Positions 62,732 through 64,000 of a stretch of DNA of 64,000 nt are shown in pieces (within the stretch, counting starts at the first letter, position 1; the number at the start of each line of letters is the position of its first letter). Made by a program: the position numbers and the translations under genes. The notes beneath the pieces are model-generated. The model had not been told where the DNA came from. It worked only from the letters and a program-made list of their open reading frames with translations, and searched no databases. Source of the stretch: Caldicellulosiruptor obsidiansis OB47. Lineage in GTDB: Bacteria > Bacillota > Thermoanaerobacteria > Caldicellulosiruptorales > Caldicellulosiruptoraceae. The stretch spans positions 2,054,001 to 2,118,000 of the forward strand of contig NC_014392.1 in NCBI RefSeq assembly GCF_000145215.1, read 5' to 3'.

Positions 62732-63594
62732 TTAATCCTTCCCCTTAATAACCCCAAGCGGCTCCATTTTAGCAACAGGAGTAGCAAGCCGTGATGTAAT
62801 AACCGAATTTATTACAACTTCGATATCTTTATAACTCTGTGGACTTTCGTCCAAAAAGTCTTTGAGGTTTTTGGTGTTTATAAGAATCTCTCCATCCTGA
62901 CCCTGTTTTAATGCTTTTGAAAATTCTTCGATGGAAATTGTCTTTTTTGCCTTTGTGCGCGATAAAACCCTACCTGCACCATGGTTTACCGTGTGATAGC
63001 TTATTATATTGTCCTGTATCCCCCTCATCAGATATGAACTTGAACCCATGCTGCCCGGCAAGATTACAGGATGTCCTGTATCAGCAAATTTAGGATTTGG
63101 AATCAAATAGTGGTTTGGTGGTAGTGCTCTTGTTGCCCCTTTTCTTATAACAAGCTTTTCTCTGTTTGCAAATCTCTCCATGTACGCAATGTTATGAGCA
63201 ACGTCATACAAAACCCAAGCGTCAATTGAGTGTTTTTCTAAGACTGATATTATGAAATTGCTCATATAATGTCTGTTTATCTTTGCATATATAGCTGCTG
63301 ACTGCATAGCTTTAATATAATCTTTTGCAACCTTGTTGTCAATTGGCAAAAAGGTAAGCTGCGGATCGGGTGTTGTGATACCCTTGGATTTCATGACGTC
63401 CTTGAATTTCTTCTGATAATAATCGCCAATGACCGCTCCAAACCTTCGCGAACCAGAATGTATCATCACAACAAACTGCCCATCGAAAAGGCCCCATTTC
63501 TGCGCTACTTCTTTGTCCAGCACATGAAGTTTTTGAAACTCTATAAAGTGATTTCCTCCACCAAGGGTTGCAAACTGTTCTTTACCAACCAATC
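62732..63594 (-). pseudogene. rtcB: RtcB RNA ligase, C-terminal part (after frame change)
   Basis: The frame contains the RtcB motifs LGGGNHFIEFQ, MIHSGSRRFG, YDVAHNIAYMER, PGSMGSSSY and HTVNHGAGRVLSRTKAK, where the His of HGAGR accepts GMP. It is the catalytic C-terminal two thirds. It is out of frame with the N-terminal part by one base near 63582-63594. Deleting one T in GGTTGGTAAAG joins them as a normal-looking AYEIGWKEQFATLGGGN. The open frame runs further up to 63697, but homology does not. All active-site residues are kept. Confidence 0.8.
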
Positions 63595-64000
63595 TCATAA
63601 GCCTCATCCGGTATTGTATCAAGGTCAAAATCATAAATAGGAACCATCCTGTCCGAAATGTCTTTATCAATCTCTGTATTTTGAAGATACTCCTCATACT
63701 TTGCCTTGGAAAGTGCTATTTTTTTGTTTTTCTTTCCAACACCAGTCGGAATCAAATCTTCTACTTCATCCATTATCTTCTTCAAAAGAGCTTTATCTAT
63801 ATCATCTGCAAACTTGTCTGTCAGTATTAATCTCATACCACAGCCTATGTCAACACCAACAATCGTTGGTGAAATCCATGCCTTTGACATGTCCCAAACA
63901 ATTATTGTGCCAATTGAGGTCCCTTTGCCTATATGTGCATCTGGTGTGTAGCCTAAAAACTCTACATTTGGAATCTGGGATGCGTTTTTGGCCTGCTGGA
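63582..64000 (-). pseudogene. rtcB: RtcB RNA ligase, N-terminal part (before frame change; start outside window)
   Basis: The frame is open from the window edge at 64000 to TAA at 63582. It reads FLGYTPDAHIGKGTSIGT and SPTIVGVDIGCGMRLI, the N-terminal RtcB motifs with the metal-binding Cys of GCGM. It ends AYEIGW then stop, just where the C-terminal part continues in another frame. The start codon is outside the window. RtcB joins 2',3'-cyclic phosphate and 5'-OH RNA ends. No archease gene is visible. Confidence 0.8.

Overview
The window looks like chromosomal DNA of a thermophilic, anaerobic, AT-rich Firmicute. A close relative of Caldicellulosiruptor is my best guess. The grounds are the Bacillus-type topA-trmFO-hslVU-codY-fla/che gene order, CIRCE-controlled groESL, CodY, SpeD of the Thermotoga-like size class and Lys-rich thermophile-like proteins. 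This assignment is inference from reading; no database was searched. Coding is almost entirely on the minus strand, so transcription runs from high to low coordinates. Only one convincing gene (5339-6460) is on the plus strand.

Layout in the direction of transcription. (a) 64000-62732: a tRNA-ligase RtcB gene that enters from outside the window and is broken by a one-base frame change. (b) 62711-55367: dprA, topA, trmFO, hslV, hslU, codY. (c) 55211-25198: one very long fla/che cluster. It runs flgB, flgC, fliE, fliF, fliG, fliH, fliI, fliJ, a MotE-like protein, fliK, flgD, a TIGR02530-type protein, flgE, flbD, fliL, fliM, fliY, cheY, fliO, fliP, fliQ, fliR, flhB (split by a frame change), flhA, flhF, flhG, a PilZ c-di-GMP receptor, cheA, cheW, cheC, cheD, a small membrane ORF, the flagellar sigma factor, a FapA/DUF342 protein, a small charged protein, a SwrB-like membrane protein and a small YceG-like membrane protein. 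It encodes the basal body, export gate, switch, hook and chemotaxis core. Flagellin, motAB, cheB and cheR are not here. (d) 25179-22172: an AraC-type regulator, then groES-groEL under a perfect CIRCE operator. (e) 22067-18201: a HAD phosphatase, a DUF362 ferredoxin-like protein, an orphan CheX, the tRNA methylase TrmL and a DegV fatty-acid-binding protein. (f) 18116-12739: two radical-SAM-associated genes, RNase G, EF-P and an acidic zinc-ribbon protein. (g) 12516-8425: a serine-biosynthesis operon (class V aminotransferase, SerA, DUF1015) with a consensus promoter and a strong terminator. (h) 8301-6943: a HAD phosphatase and SpeD.

The low-coordinate end is the accessory part. From 5202 to the window edge, on the minus strand, a giant secreted protein (at least 1734 residues) can be read in one open frame. 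It has a signal peptide, a carbohydrate-binding-like module, two Ig-like (BIG2) domains, an Fn3-like domain, two blocks of calcium-binding DxDxDG repeats around a von Willebrand A domain, a beta-helix-like region, and a segment that closely resembles the pre-toxin 'TG' domain of polymorphic toxins. Its C-terminus, where a toxin would be, lies outside the window. A divergent plus-strand gene of unknown function follows, with a good sigma-A promoter.

The most interesting points are the giant pre-toxin-like surface protein; a possible ParB/Srx-type (serine kinase-like) role for DUF1015 in a serine operon that lacks a phosphoserine phosphatase; RNA hairpins that bracket the hook gene flgE; a CTG start coupled to a TGA stop; several unannotated-looking micro-ORFs; and single-base frame changes in flhB and rtcB.
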